DNA of 61,742 nt from Chromobacterium sphagni (lineage in GTDB: Bacteria; Pseudomonadota; Gammaproteobacteria; Burkholderiales; Chromobacteriaceae): NCBI RefSeq assembly GCF_001855555.1, contig NZ_MKCT01000016.1, positions 1 through 61,742 of the forward strand. Direction: 5' to 3'. Under the pieces are notes generated by a model that saw only the letters and a list, made by a program, of their open reading frames with translations, was not told the DNA's origin and did no database searches. A program made the position numbers and the translations under genes. Position 1 is the stretch's first letter; each line of letters starts with the position of its first letter. Below, one piece after another: positions 61,318-61,742 of the stretch.

Positions 61318-61742
61318 ATGGGTGAACGTATCGTGAGCGTGGCGGGAGGGGAGCGCGCGCTGGTGCAAAAACTGGAGGCGGGCGCCGTGCTGCATGTGCC
61401 CGATTTCGGCTTCACCCTGAGCGCGGCCGAGCAGGCGCTGCTCGATCCGGCCCTGTCCGATCCCAAGCGCAAGAACATCAGCCTGGAGCCGGGCAACGGC
61501 GCGCTGCACGGCGTGCTGGGCGGCGCGGACAAGGAGAGGGCGGTACGGGCGCTGATCTCGCGCTACCAGCGGGCGGCGGCCGATCTGCTGGCCCAGGTGC
61601 TGCCCGAATATCAGGGCAAGGTGCGCCCGGCGCCCACCAGCCTGCGCCTGGTGCGGGTGGAAGACCGCAAAACCTCCTGGCGCAAGGACGACAGCCGCCT
61701 GCATGTGGACGCCTTCCCGTCGCGCCCAACCTATGGCGAGCG
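61318..61742 (+). CDS. Kdo hydroxylase family protein, N-terminal part
   Basis: Starts ATG 61318 behind AAGGAGGG and runs off the right edge, giving about 141 residues. The segment KTSWRKDDSRLHVDAFPSRP carries a His-x-Asp pair of the kind used for Fe(II) in the 2-oxoglutarate-dependent Kdo dioxygenase (KdoO) family. The enzyme would convert the Kdo sugar of lipopolysaccharide to Ko, altering the inner core. The second His and Arg lie outside the window. Confidence 0.75.
   Translation, partial: MGERIVSVAGGERALVQKLEAGAVLHVPDFGFTLSAAEQALLDPALSDPKRKNISLEPGNGALHGVLGGADKERAVRALISRYQRAAADLLAQVLPEYQGKVRPAPTSLRLVRVEDRKTSWRKDDSRLHVDAFPSRPTYGE

Overview
The window is GC-rich, densely packed bacterial chromosome. 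It most likely comes from Chromobacterium or a close relative (Betaproteobacteria, Neisseriales). Reasons: a complete hydrogen cyanide synthase operon (hcnABC), a full beta/gamma-type flgA/flgBCDEFGHIJKL locus, several chemoreceptors, an HD-GYP protein, and a PHP-domain 3',5'-nucleoside bisphosphate phosphatase of the type characterised in C. violaceum. The genus is an inference from gene content; no 16S rRNA, tRNA or CRISPR array was seen.

Layout. 1-4380: end of a chemoreceptor gene, then a leftward four-gene ABC importer (binding protein, two permeases, ATPase). 4380-7394: leftward hcnABC. 7395-8988: an AT-richer divergent gap with an orphan terminator-like hairpin, then two tandem paralogous envelope proteins. 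9074-12692: asparaginase, a NadR-like kinase embedded in six copies of a DnaA-box-like repeat, and small housekeeping genes. 12706-15999: yciO, a catalytically dead site-2 protease paralogue beside an intact one, and trpS. 16046-20652: a soluble PAS chemoreceptor, a TonB-dependent receptor and a small secreted protein. 20711-31321: flagellar rod, hook, ring and junction genes plus an uncharacterised gene at the end of the operon. 31463-34741: secreted PLD-type protein and asnB. 34742-36440: a decayed accessory patch (palindromic IS5-like element, broken genes, IS3 remnant, foldback repeat, mannose-type lectin). 36719-41057: Lrp regulator and LysE exporter, a large chemoreceptor and a ruined ppk2. 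41128-46991: an ABC ATPase/FtsX-type permease/LolA-like protein/outer-membrane barrel cassette followed by a LytS/LytR-type two-component pair. 46995-61742: metabolic and signalling genes (cupin, ghrA, two HAD proteins, DMT exporter, a Cys-free duplicated protein, HD-GYP, selO, ygiQ and the start of a Kdo hydroxylase gene).

How parts work together. The flagellar locus, three chemoreceptors and the HD-GYP c-di-GMP hydrolase point to a motile, surface-sensing lifestyle, and hcnABC gives a diffusible respiratory poison. The 41-47 kb cassette looks like a dedicated inner-membrane-to-outer-membrane transport line with its own sensor and is the best candidate here for an undescribed system. Two otherwise intact genes (flgI and the LytS-type kinase) are each broken by a one-base shortfall in a homopolymer. 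That may be sequencing error rather than biology. Other genes (ppk2, a GNAT acetyltransferase, the fragment beside the IS5-like element) carry several independent lesions and look truly decayed.
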